From NCBI GenBank assembly GCA_017694255.1, contig JADINC010000056.1, forward strand, positions 1 to 12,141: 12,141 nucleotides of DNA. The letters are read 5' to 3'. The notes under the pieces are model-generated. The model saw nothing but the letters and a program-made list of their open reading frames with translations. It was not told where the DNA came from and did not search any database. Positions 5,364 through 12,141 of this stretch are shown piece by piece. This DNA comes from Candidatus Enterousia avistercoris. GTDB lineage: Bacteria; Pseudomonadota; Alphaproteobacteria; Rs-D84. A program made the translations under genes and the position numbers. Every line of letters begins with the position of its first letter. The stretch's first letter is position 1.

Positions 5364-7282
5364 CCCCCGTAAACATCGCGTTTTGTATAAATGATAACTA
5401 TGTTGAACAGTTAATAGTGGTATTATGGTCGATTATGAAAAATTTGACCACGGGACGGGATGTGAATGTATGGATTGTTTCATCAGATATGTCTGATGCA
5501 TCAAAAAATTATCTGCGAAAGTTGCGACTGGGGTTTAAAAATCTGTACTTGAACTTTTTGGATATAGATGCCAAAGAACTGGCACAATTGCCACGTACAA
5601 TTGACTATATTTCAGCGGAAACATACTATCGGTATTTGCTGCCGAATTTATTACCAAATGTCGACAAGATTTTATATATGGATGCCGATATTGTCGTGAA
5701 CGGTGATATATCACCATTATACGATACTGATTTAGCAAACTGTTATATCGCTGGTGCGGACGATTCATACATTGCCGCGATAAATCACAAACCGCAAATC
5801 GGTTTAGACAACAGCGAACTGTATGTTAATGCCGGCGTGTTGTTAATGAACCTGAAACAAATGCGCACAGATAATATACCGCAAAAATTGATTGACACGA
5901 CCAAGAACATGGCCAGTAAAGTTAAATATCAGGACCAGGATATTATAAATATTGTTTGTCGTGGCAAAATATTAGAATTTGACAGCATTTACAATTATAC
6001 TTCACATAATATATTAAAAGAGAAAAGCAAATATAAACATGCTGTTGTTATACATTATACGGGAAAAAATAAACCATGGATGTCCACGTGTCGCAACCCA
6101 ATGCGTAAAATGTGGCGCCAGTATGCCCGACGCGCAAAGAAAATGGTCACACGTAAAATTCACGTCGCTTTATTGATTGATGAATTTTTTGGTGGTGCTG
6201 GAACTGCATTTGGTGGTTATGGCGCATTGGCACGTAAATATATTGCAAAATATATTCCAAACGATGACATAGAAATGGATGTATTGTTGGGTGCGGGCGG
6301 CCACCGTTTCAGATCGCGAAAATATCACGTAGACAATGTAAATTTATATCGCCTGCCGCGCAGACATTGGGCGTCACGCCAATTCCTGCGCCGCAAGAAT
6401 TATGATATATATTTATCAATTGAACTGACCACAGATTGGGTATTACGGCACGAACCAGATACAACAAAAAAATTAATACTGTGGATTCAAGACCCACGAC
6501 CAAAATATGAATGGGACGAAATAGAAACAATGACATTAATGCCCGAACCAAATTATTATAATCAAAATATTTATGATTTGGTTAATGAATTATATCATGA
6601 TGGCCGCGTTCGTTTTGTTTCACAGGGATATTTCTTGAATCAGAAAGCCATTGATTTATATAAACTGGACCCTGATGTTGAAATTCAGTATATGCCAAAT
6701 CCCGTAGAACTGGATTCGGAATTTAATGTTGAGAAATATAAAAAGAAAAATATGATAATATTTCTGGGCAGACTGGAGGATGTAAAGCGTGGCTGGCTGT
6801 TTTGTGAAACTGCAAAGCGTGTACCAGAATATGAATTTTATGTTTTGGGAAAAATTAACACGCACAAGGCAAATACTGCAGCATTTTGGAAACAATACCA
6901 AAACATACCAAACTTGCATTTTGCAGGTCATGTTGATGGGGATGTAAAAAATCAATTTTTGAAAGATGCAAAAATATTGGTTAACACATCCATACACGAG
7001 GCTTTACCAGTATCATTTTTGGAAGCGTTATCGTATGGTTGCACACTGGTCAGCAACCGTAATCCGGATTCTTTGACAGAAAAATTTGGAATCTGGATTG
7101 GTGATGTGTTGGGCAATGGGTTTGAATCCATTGATTTGTACGCAGATGCAGTGCGGAAACTGATGACAGACGACAAATTACGCAGCAAATTGGCACAGGC
7201 GGGTCGTAAATATGTAGAACAAGTACACAACATCCCGCGCTTTGTTCGCGATATGCGAAATGTAATATATCAAGAGTTATAA
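5360..7282 (+). CDS. Two-domain glycosyltransferase: GT8 fused to GT4
   Basis: A 640-residue protein with two complete transferase modules. Residues 1-260 are a GT8 (LgtC/glycogenin-like) domain: NIAFCINDNYV, SAETYYRYLLPNLLP, the DXD in MDADIVVNGDISPLY (Asp-108 to Asp-110), YVNAGVLLMNL (about 154-164), DQDIIN and HYTGKNKPW (about 232-240), the family's C-terminal metal/UDP motif. From about 265 a second protein-like start (KIHVALLIDEFFGGAG) opens a GT4 GT-B domain with IFLGRLEDVKRGW (about 466-478), a FAGHVDG...FLKDAKILVNTS strand, and the E-x7-E donor site HEALPVSFLEAL (Glu-547, Glu-555). GGAG precedes the ATG, which overlaps the previous stop by 4 bp. It likely adds two successive sugars to the same surface glycan. 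The fusion looks genuine: one frame with no stops. Confidence 0.88.
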   Translation: MTPVNIAFCINDNYVEQLIVVLWSIMKNLTTGRDVNVWIVSSDMSDASKNYLRKLRLGFKNLYLNFLDIDAKELAQLPRTIDYISAETYYRYLLPNLLPNVDKILYMDADIVVNGDISPLYDTDLANCYIAGADDSYIAAINHKPQIGLDNSELYVNAGVLLMNLKQMRTDNIPQKLIDTTKNMASKVKYQDQDIINIVCRGKILEFDSIYNYTSHNILKEKSKYKHAVVIHYTGKNKPWMSTCRNPMRKMWRQYARRAKKMVTRKIHVALLIDEFFGGAGTAFGGYGALARKYIAKYIPNDDIEMDVLLGAGGHRFRSRKYHVDNVNLYRLPRRHWASRQFLRRKNYDIYLSIELTTDWVLRHEPDTTKKLILWIQDPRPKYEWDEIETMTLMPEPNYYNQNIYDLVNELYHDGRVRFVSQGYFLNQKAIDLYKLDPDVEIQYMPNPVELDSEFNVEKYKKKNMIIFLGRLEDVKRGWLFCETAKRVPEYEFYVLGKINTHKANTAAFWKQYQNIPNLHFAGHVDGDVKNQFLKDAKILVNTSIHEALPVSFLEALSYGCTLVSNRNPDSLTEKFGIWIGDVLGNGFESIDLYADAVRKLMTDDKLRSKLAQAGRKYVEQVHNIPRFVRDMRNVIYQEL

Positions 7283-7284
7283 AA

Positions 7285-8433
7285 ATGAATAAACATCTGG
7301 TAAAATTTTTAACTTGGTACATTGTCCCCAAAAAACTTAGACATAGTATCAAAAATAGATTATTAAAATTCAAATTGCGTTCTGTAATTGATGCACCATT
7401 TTGTTTGATAAAAATTTTATTATCAAAAAAATCGCGTTCACGCACGGCATTGATTGAATTAAACCCATATCATATAGAATGCTTATACTCTATGTATTAT
7501 TATGCATTAAAAATTGATAAAAGCATTTCTGTTTTTACAACCAATGAAAACATCAGATTAAATTTGTTCCCAAAATCTGTAAAGGTATTTAGAATATATC
7601 CGTGGGTAATTAAAGTTTTAGATAAATTACGATATTTTAATAAATGCCGATCTGTTATCATTGGTTCTTATTTTGTCTGGTTGCAACAGAAAACAGCCGA
7701 TACGTATTTAACAAATTTTATTAAAACTGGTAAACCTGTTTTAGCCATAGATCATGCACCAGAACAACACAATAATTCCAGACCCGTATATAAAAACGTT
7801 CATTTGTGTGTTTTGGCGGAATTTTTAAGTAAAAAATATAATTTGCCAGCAGTGTATACACTTGTTTTCCCAGAATCAGCCGCACCAGAATGCGATACAA
7901 ATAAATTTCTGTCGGTTGGTGTTATTGGCGATCAAAGCAGACGCGATATGGATTTATATTTGGATTGGTTGAACCAGAATCCAAACGCATTTTCATATAT
8001 TATTTCTGCGCTAATTTATCCAAAATATAAAACTATTTTAAATAGGTTGGTCAATGTACAGATTTACGAAAAAGCATCATTTAAAACTTTATTTGAATGT
8101 TGTCATAAATCTGCTTTTATACCATTTTTAATACATAATGAATCACTGGGGTATTACGAAAAAGCAATAAGTGGCAATTTAAATTTAGCGCTGGCCTTTC
8201 AAATAATCCCTGTTGTTGATTCCAGATTAGCAAAATTATATGGTCTGGATAGCGAAGCAGCTGTTATATATAATGGCAAGTCAGATTGTGAAAAAGCATT
8301 ACAATGTGCACTGCAAATGTCATATACAGAAATATGCAAAAAGCGTGATGTGTTAAAAAATATGTATGAAACATTGGTACAACAGACCGAGCAAACAATT
8401 AAAAACATACTACTAAATACCAGCGACAGCTAA
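7285..8433 (+). CDS. Putative GT-B-type glycosyltransferase or glycan-associated protein
   Basis: A 382-residue protein, two bases after the preceding stop and clearly in the same operon. The N-terminus (LTWYIVPKKLRHSIKNRLLKFKLR) resembles the 'FIPxKKxRxKIRN' basic start seen in many LPS and capsule glycosyltransferases. The middle and end have GT-B flavour: FLSVGVIGDQSRRDMDLYLDWLNQ (start of a second Rossmann domain), FKTLFECCHKSAFIPFL, and ESLGYYEKAISGNLNLALAFQIIPVVDS, like a donor-binding helix followed by a 'G-x-P-V' strand. No DXD or E-x7-E motif is plain. It is more AT-rich than the two genes before it, suggesting a separate origin. A glycan role rests mostly on context; a modifying or export-coupled enzyme is possible. 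Confidence 0.55.
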   Translation: MNKHLVKFLTWYIVPKKLRHSIKNRLLKFKLRSVIDAPFCLIKILLSKKSRSRTALIELNPYHIECLYSMYYYALKIDKSISVFTTNENIRLNLFPKSVKVFRIYPWVIKVLDKLRYFNKCRSVIIGSYFVWLQQKTADTYLTNFIKTGKPVLAIDHAPEQHNNSRPVYKNVHLCVLAEFLSKKYNLPAVYTLVFPESAAPECDTNKFLSVGVIGDQSRRDMDLYLDWLNQNPNAFSYIISALIYPKYKTILNRLVNVQIYEKASFKTLFECCHKSAFIPFLIHNESLGYYEKAISGNLNLALAFQIIPVVDSRLAKLYGLDSEAAVIYNGKSDCEKALQCALQMSYTEICKKRDVLKNMYETLVQQTEQTIKNILLNTSDS

Positions 8434-8472
8434 AGCCATATTGGCGTTTTGCACTGAAAAGAATCTTTTGAT

Positions 8473-8500
8473 AAATAACGGGGAAATCCCCGTTATTTTA
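8473..8500. terminator. Hairpin terminator closing the glycosyltransferase operon
   Basis: An 11-bp perfect stem aaataacgggg (8473-8483) / ccccgttattt (8488-8498) with an AAAT loop ends in a T-tract. It lies 40 bases past the last glycosyltransferase stop. The facing Mtd_N-like gene ends at 8498, so the hairpin can serve both strands, though the minus-strand T-run is weaker. Confidence 0.8.
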
Positions 8501-8977
8501 TCCACCAACAAGTGGGACAACTTTTCCAATTATAATTCCATTGCCACCATGTTGGACGCGATACTTGCACCCCGCCGGGACGGGAATAGAAAACGACATG
8601 TATCGCGTGCTGTTATAATCATCGTCCTGGAATTTATATTCTATTAATATGTTATCAGATGAATCCATAATGCTGATACAGACTTGGGCACTCCACACCA
8701 ATTTAACATAACCCTGCAGATACAAATTTGTTTCCGCAGTATATGTGCCGATTGCCGGTATATCCGTGGCATTTGCATAGTCTGGCATTATGGATGCGAT
8801 AATTGCCGTCATGCTGGGGACGTCCGCACGTTTCGCCAATGCGGTGCCGCCGGCGGTTTCACCATCGTGAACACGCAGGGTTTTGTTCGTGGTGTCCATT
8901 GTTATCTCGCCAATTGCACCGGTAAAGTTTTCATGTTCGGCCGCGGTGCCACGCCGAATTTGTATTTGTCTGGACAT
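8498..8977 (-). CDS. Small protein with phage tail-fibre (Mtd_N-like) N-terminal domain
   Basis: From the ATG at 8977, 159 residues. The first 50 (SRQIQIRRGTAAEHENFTGA...GEITMDTTNKTLRVHDG...GGTALAKR) match the short N-terminal domain of phage tail fibres and of Bordetella phage Mtd: IQ-RRGT-AEH-F-GA-GE---D---LRVHDG-T-GG--L. The remainder has a beta-rich look and a C-terminal YMSFSIPVPAGCKYRVQHGG segment, but no family I know. An in-frame GTG at 9052 would add 25 residues (RWWQRVKPNEIPQFHGCK...); I prefer 8977, with GGTG shortly upstream, but this is not settled. No other phage gene is nearby. It may be a leftover tail gene, a surface attachment protein or part of a phage-derived particle. Confidence 0.65.
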   Translation of the reverse strand: MSRQIQIRRGTAAEHENFTGAIGEITMDTTNKTLRVHDGETAGGTALAKRADVPSMTAIIASIMPDYANATDIPAIGTYTAETNLYLQGYVKLVWSAQVCISIMDSSDNILIEYKFQDDDYNSTRYMSFSIPVPAGCKYRVQHGGNGIIIGKVVPLVGG

Positions 8978-9065
8978 GATTTCACCATTGTTTAATTTAC
9001 ATCCATGAAACTGGGGGATTTCATTCGGTTTGACGCGTTGCCACCACCGCACGAATGTTTTTTGT

Positions 9066-9090
9066 AAAAAAAAACGCCCGCAACACGCGG
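9066..9090 (-). terminator. Weak terminator-like element in the leader of the Mtd_N-like gene
   Basis: Leftward, ccgc (9090-9087) pairs with gcgg (9081-9078) around a 5-nt loop, then GCG and nine T (9074-9066). The stem is only 4 bp. It lies between the promoter at 9120-9148 and the gene, an arrangement like the leader of the dual-OB gene. Confidence 0.35.
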
Positions 9091-9119
9091 ACCACTAAAT
9101 CAAATCTAAGTTTACGTGT

Positions 9120-9148
9120 ATTATTGCATATATACACTAAAAAGTCAA
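9120..9148 (-). promoter_or_regulatory. Promoter for the Mtd_N-like gene
   Basis: Leftward TTGACT (9148-9143), a 17-base spacer and AATAAT (9125-9120) match the sigma-70 consensus at 5 of 6 positions in each box. The start would be near 9113. An inverted repeat gtgtat (9116-9121) / atacac (9132-9137) spans the -10 and could be an operator. Confidence 0.55.
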
Positions 9149-9199
9149 GTAAAATCGGCGTTGCAACCATCTGCAAACGGTGCTAGGATTTTAATTGTC

Positions 9200-9679
9200 A
9201 TGGAAACAAAAACGAATGTTATGCGAATTCTGGACGCGCATCATGTGCCTTATAAATCATATTCTTATATTGGTACTGGCGCGCAATCCGGCACAGATGT
9301 CGCGATGGCGCTGAATCAAAACCCGGCCCAAGTGTTCAAGACTCTGGTCACGGTTGCACGTTCAGGGCGGAACTATGTGTTTATGATTCCGGTATGTGCA
9401 GAACTGGATTTAAAGCGCGCGGCCACGGCGGTCGGTGAAAAGTCTGTTGATATGTTAAAGTCGCGTGATTTATTGGCTTTGACGGGCTATGTGCATGGCG
9501 GATGCAGTCCGATTGGTATGAAAAAGCAATTCAAAACGGTTGTTGATGCGTCTGCCCAGAATTTTGATAGTATAATTTTCAGTGCTGGTCGTGTCGGGTA
9601 CCAGGTGCATATTGCGGTTTCAGATTTGGCGAAAATTGTTCCGATTACTTTTTATGATGTTTGTGTGCAATCGAATTAA
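9200..9679 (+). CDS. ybaK: YbaK/EbsC-type Cys-tRNA(Pro) deacylase
   Basis: A 159-residue protein of the YbaK/ProXp group, which frees tRNA(Pro) wrongly charged with cysteine by prolyl-tRNA synthetase. Diagnostic features are VFKTLVTV (45-52) with the catalytic-site Lys-47, MIPVCAELDLKRAA (62-75), the GGCSPIG loop (100-106) and FSAGRVGYQV (127-136). Length and order match the bacterial stand-alone enzyme. The ATG at 9200 is chosen because the family starts close to 'KTNVMRILD'; AGGA is 11 bases upstream, rather far. The frame remains open back to a GTG at 9116, but that part does not fit the family. The gene is alone on its strand and overlaps the end of the facing hydrolase gene by 35 bases. 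Confidence 0.9.
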   Translation: METKTNVMRILDAHHVPYKSYSYIGTGAQSGTDVAMALNQNPAQVFKTLVTVARSGRNYVFMIPVCAELDLKRAATAVGEKSVDMLKSRDLLALTGYVHGGCSPIGMKKQFKTVVDASAQNFDSIIFSAGRVGYQVHIAVSDLAKIVPITFYDVCVQSN

Positions 9680-10547
9680 AGAATTCCAGCACATCATTTT
9701 GCACATCTTTGTAATTCGTTTCCATCAACAGTTCATGACGCGCCCCAGGATATATAATCATTCTTAAATTTTCCAGCCCACCCGATTTATACATTCTGTA
9801 TAATGTTTTTGCAAATCGACTGTTCAGACTGACCATATCGCAACTGCCGCTGATTATCAACAGTGGCACATCTGGACGTGCCGTGCCATTTAATTCGCCC
9901 AGGTTTTTAAACATAGAATAATAAAAACCATATGAAAAATATTTTACATGCATTGGATCTGAATTATGTTCTGCGGCGGCGACAGGGTCGCGGGTTAATT
10001 TACTGGGGCCTGTGGCTTTGTTCCTGATGGGTGAAAAATATTCTATGAATTTTGCCGGTGCGTTTGGGCCACGTAATTTCATGCCCAACCATGCCACCGC
10101 GCACGCCAGAATCAGAAAAGCCCGCGGGTATTTCGCAGACCCAGACATACAAACACCGGCTGCATATAAATCTGGTTCTTGCATTATACGTTGGGTTATA
10201 AAACTGCCATAGCTGTGGCCAAAAATAAACAGTGGCAATTTATATTTTTTCTTTAAATATTTTGCAATTGCGATTTCGTCATGTGCGGTTGCATCGAATA
10301 AATCAGGTTCACCATTTGGTTTGCCTATATTTTCTGTGCTGCCCGCCGTACGTCCGTGTGCCCGATGATCATCGCCAAAAACGATATATCCATTTTTGTT
10401 CAGAAACCTTGCGAACCTGTCATATCGCCGCACATGTTCATCCATGCCGTGAATAATCTGGACAATTCCAATTGGGCGGGCAACATTGTCCCACAGACTG
10501 CAATACAACTTTTTCCCATCGTGCGCGTTAAATATAACTTCTTTCAT
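9645..10547 (-). CDS. Alpha/beta hydrolase (lysophospholipase/monoacylglycerol lipase-like)
   Basis: A 300-residue alpha/beta hydrolase of the Hydrolase_4 (serine aminopeptidase S33-like) type, the group holding bacterial lysophospholipase PldB and monoacylglycerol lipase. Visible are the oxyanion-region HGMDEH (33-38), GDDHRAHGRT (58-67), the nucleophile elbow GHSYGS (110-115, Ser-112), SGSCDMVS with acid Asp-237, and GARHELL with His-271. The ATG at 10547 is chosen over 10571 because AAAGGTGG lies seven bases ahead. It is probably cytoplasmic, acting on acylglycerols or lysolipids; the exact substrate is not readable. It lies 89 bases downstream of the flavoprotein gene on the same strand, possibly co-transcribed. 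Its last codons overlap the facing ybaK gene. Confidence 0.85.
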   Translation of the reverse strand: MKEVIFNAHDGKKLYCSLWDNVARPIGIVQIIHGMDEHVRRYDRFARFLNKNGYIVFGDDHRAHGRTAGSTENIGKPNGEPDLFDATAHDEIAIAKYLKKKYKLPLFIFGHSYGSFITQRIMQEPDLYAAGVCMSGSAKYPRAFLILACAVAWLGMKLRGPNAPAKFIEYFSPIRNKATGPSKLTRDPVAAAEHNSDPMHVKYFSYGFYYSMFKNLGELNGTARPDVPLLIISGSCDMVSLNSRFAKTLYRMYKSGGLENLRMIIYPGARHELLMETNYKDVQNDVLEFFNSIAHKHHKK

Positions 10548-10636
10548 ATTTGTGCCACCTTTGCGCCGCATTTTAAAACATATTTAAAAATAATCCGACA
10601 GGTTTTTATTCTGCCTTTTATGCGCGCTTTTGCGCT

Positions 10637-11788
10637 CTATGCATTTTCGCCGGCTGCGCGTCCGCTGGCCCATGCCCAGTGCAAATTAAACCCACCCAAA
10701 TCGCCAGCGATATCTAAAACCTCGCCAGCAAAAAATAATCCCGGGCGCAATTTTGATTCCATTGTTTTGGATGAAATATCGTGTGTATCAATGCCGCCAC
10801 GTACAACCTCGGCACTTTGCAGACCATGTGATTTTATGCTTTCACGTGGAATAATAATATGATTAATCCGTGTTGCAATTGCGCGCAGTTCTGTGTCCTT
10901 ATAGTCCGCGATATTTTTCGCGTTGTCGCACACCCATTTTGCCAACCGCACAGACATATATTCGCCCAGGACCGTTGATACAGATTGACGTCCACGGGTT
11001 TGTTTTGCCGCACGCAACAGTTCGTATGCATCAATGCCCGGGGTTAAATTGATTTTCCAATCAGATAAATCGCGTACTGTTGCGCGGTACACCGCCGGCC
11101 CGCCAATCCCAAAATGAGTTATTAACATTGAATCGCGAATTTTTTCGTGCCCAATTGATATTTCGACATTTGTTGTTGTGCCCGCTGGGACGCCGTTAAA
11201 TATATCCGCCGCCACCGCAACCAGTGCAGGGCGGGGTGGTATAATCCGGTGCCCGAAATGTTTTGCAATTTTATATCCAATATCTGACACGCCCATTGCG
11301 GGGAAAGAAATTCCCCCTGTGGTAACAATAACAGATGCGGAAATAAATTCGCCATTATTTGTATGAACATGAAAAAGATAATTGTCCCAGCAAACATGTT
11401 TTACTGTTGTTTTCATAAAGAAATCTGCACCCCGTGCATCATGTACCAGTGCGTGCACAACGTCATCGGCACCGCCTGCACAAAAATATTGCCCTGGGGC
11501 TTTTTCGACCCATTGGATATTGTGCTTGGATACCCAGTCCAGTATATCTGTGGGTGTTGTGCGGGCGATTGCGCTACGTATAAATTTTGGATTTTCCCCA
11601 AAATACCGATTTGTTGCCACCGCGGCATTTGTAAAGTTGCAACGCCCACCACCAGATACCGCAACTTTACGCGCAGGCGCATCGCCCATATCAATTACTG
11701 CAACGCGTTTTCCACGCGCCAATGCCACCGTTGCCGCCATTAATCCTGCGGCGCCCGCACCGATAATAATAATGTCGTATTTTTTCAT
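10637..11788 (-). CDS. HI0933/YhiN-family FAD-dependent oxidoreductase
   Basis: A 383-residue flavoprotein. IIIIGAGAAGLMAA (7-20) is the dinucleotide-binding Rossmann start. RKVAVSGGGRCNFTN (40-54) is the signature of the HI0933/YhiN/BaiN family, followed by VTTGGISFPAMGVSDIGY (155-172) and the C-terminal FAD-contacting FFAGEVLDIAGDLGGFNLHWAWASG. Length agrees with the family. Members bind FAD and NAD(P)H; a bile-acid dehydroxylation role has been proposed for BaiN, but most have no assigned reaction. The ATG at 11788 is preferred; a TTG six codons upstream is less likely. The ribosome-binding site is weak (AAAG). It is the first gene of a leftward pair with the hydrolase. Confidence 0.9.
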   Translation of the reverse strand: MKKYDIIIIGAGAAGLMAATVALARGKRVAVIDMGDAPARKVAVSGGGRCNFTNAAVATNRYFGENPKFIRSAIARTTPTDILDWVSKHNIQWVEKAPGQYFCAGGADDVVHALVHDARGADFFMKTTVKHVCWDNYLFHVHTNNGEFISASVIVTTGGISFPAMGVSDIGYKIAKHFGHRIIPPRPALVAVAADIFNGVPAGTTTNVEISIGHEKIRDSMLITHFGIGGPAVYRATVRDLSDWKINLTPGIDAYELLRAAKQTRGRQSVSTVLGEYMSVRLAKWVCDNAKNIADYKDTELRAIATRINHIIIPRESIKSHGLQSAEVVRGGIDTHDISSKTMESKLRPGLFFAGEVLDIAGDLGGFNLHWAWASGRAAGENA

Positions 11789-11827
11789 TGCTTTAATATA
11801 TTGCAAATATGTTAATCAAAAGTCCAT

Positions 11828-11856
11828 AAAAATCCCGCCGTTTGGCGGGATTTTGT
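11828..11856. terminator. Strong bidirectional hairpin terminator
   Basis: A 9-bp perfect stem aatcccgcc (11831-11839) / ggcgggatt (11844-11852) with a GTTT loop is flanked by A- and T-runs. It directly follows the stop of the leftward Cys-rich gene (11857) and isolates it from the flavoprotein gene downstream. Confidence 0.85.
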
Positions 11857-12141
11857 TTATGGCCATGGGATATAACCATCATTACATGTGGTTACGCATT
11901 TCTCGCGCATTGGATCCCACACCCGTGTACCTGTTTCGTCCTCTTCTTCTTTCAGCGGGCATATGCGCACGCATTCATTGTTTTCCAGGTTATACAATTC
12001 ACCCTGGTACATACAAGATGCGATTTCGCAACCCTGGACATAGCTGCTGACGGCAACGGCTGGTTCACCGCGTGCGCCAAATCTGTTAGCACATACGCCG
12101 CACTGCACGCCATGTTCATTTGTTTCAGACGGATCGTTTGT
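11857..12141 (-). CDS. Cys-rich repeat protein, C-terminal part
   Basis: The frame is open to the window's right edge, so the start is missing; 94 residues are visible. Eight cysteines appear in pairs: QCGVC, QGCEIASC, NECVRIC and EKCVTTC. Each of the latter two is near an acidic or aromatic turn (LYNLENNECVRICP, VWDPMREKCVTTCNDGY), suggesting small disulfide-bonded repeat units. This recalls the large Cys-rich surface proteins remembered from gut Alphaproteobacteria, but I do not recognise a named family. It is probably exported, since paired Cys units of this type need oxidation outside the cytoplasm. A strong terminator follows the stop. Coding is likely; the function is unknown. Confidence 0.65.
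   Translation of the reverse strand, partial: TNDPSETNEHGVQCGVCANRFGARGEPAVAVSSYVQGCEIASCMYQGELYNLENNECVRICPLKEEEDETGTRVWDPMREKCVTTCNDGYIPWP

Noticed and set aside
10356..10862. 168-codon plus-strand frame across the hydrolase/flavoprotein gap
   Set aside because: It overlaps two clear genes on the other strand and has low-complexity, non-family sequence.
1..12141. CRISPR array or insertion sequence
   Set aside because: No regular repeat-spacer pattern and no transposase gene; the only recombinase is the serine invertase.

Overview
The window looks like a chromosomal accessory region of a host-associated, uncultured gut-type Alphaproteobacterium. This is inferred from moderate-to-low GC, the mix of protein families, a Cys-rich surface-type protein fragment at the right end, and short TGNF/ACAGGGAA repeats like those remembered from alphaproteobacterial genomes. 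No rRNA or tRNA gene is present to confirm the taxonomy.

Layout from left to right. The 3' end of a P-loop (AAA_33-type) kinase gene (1-419) is followed by about 540 bases without a gene, holding repeats and terminator hairpins. A leftward pair follows: DUF488 (959-1384) and an upstream dual-OB-like gene that is split by a frameshift (1386-2037), behind a promoter and two terminator-like hairpins. A rightward HExxH metallopeptidase-like gene (2363-3169) faces a leftward MmcQ/YjbR gene (3207-3575).

The most striking block is 3645-8433. A Mpi/Hin-like serine DNA invertase gene (3645-4238) ends inside a 26-bp site, and a matching 26-bp site lies in inverted orientation about 85 bp downstream (4229-4254 and 4314-4339). 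Each site is an imperfect dyad with the core (A/G)ACC-AG-GGTTT, close to the hix/gix/cix crossover sites of Hin/Gin/Cin. Between the sites is a promoter-like pair (perfect TTGACA, TATAAC) that, as drawn, points left, away from the three-gene glycosyltransferase operon just downstream: GT2; a GT8-GT4 fusion; and a GT-B-like protein. The simplest reading is an invertible promoter that phase-varies a surface glycan and was captured here in the OFF orientation. A 70-nt predicted three-way-junction leader lies between the switch and the first glycosyltransferase.

Right of the operon are a leftward small gene with a phage tail-fibre (Mtd_N-like) N-terminus, a rightward YbaK/EbsC-type Cys-tRNA(Pro) deacylase, a leftward pair encoding an alpha/beta hydrolase and a HI0933/YhiN-family flavoprotein, and the 3' end of a leftward Cys-rich protein gene closed by a strong hairpin terminator.
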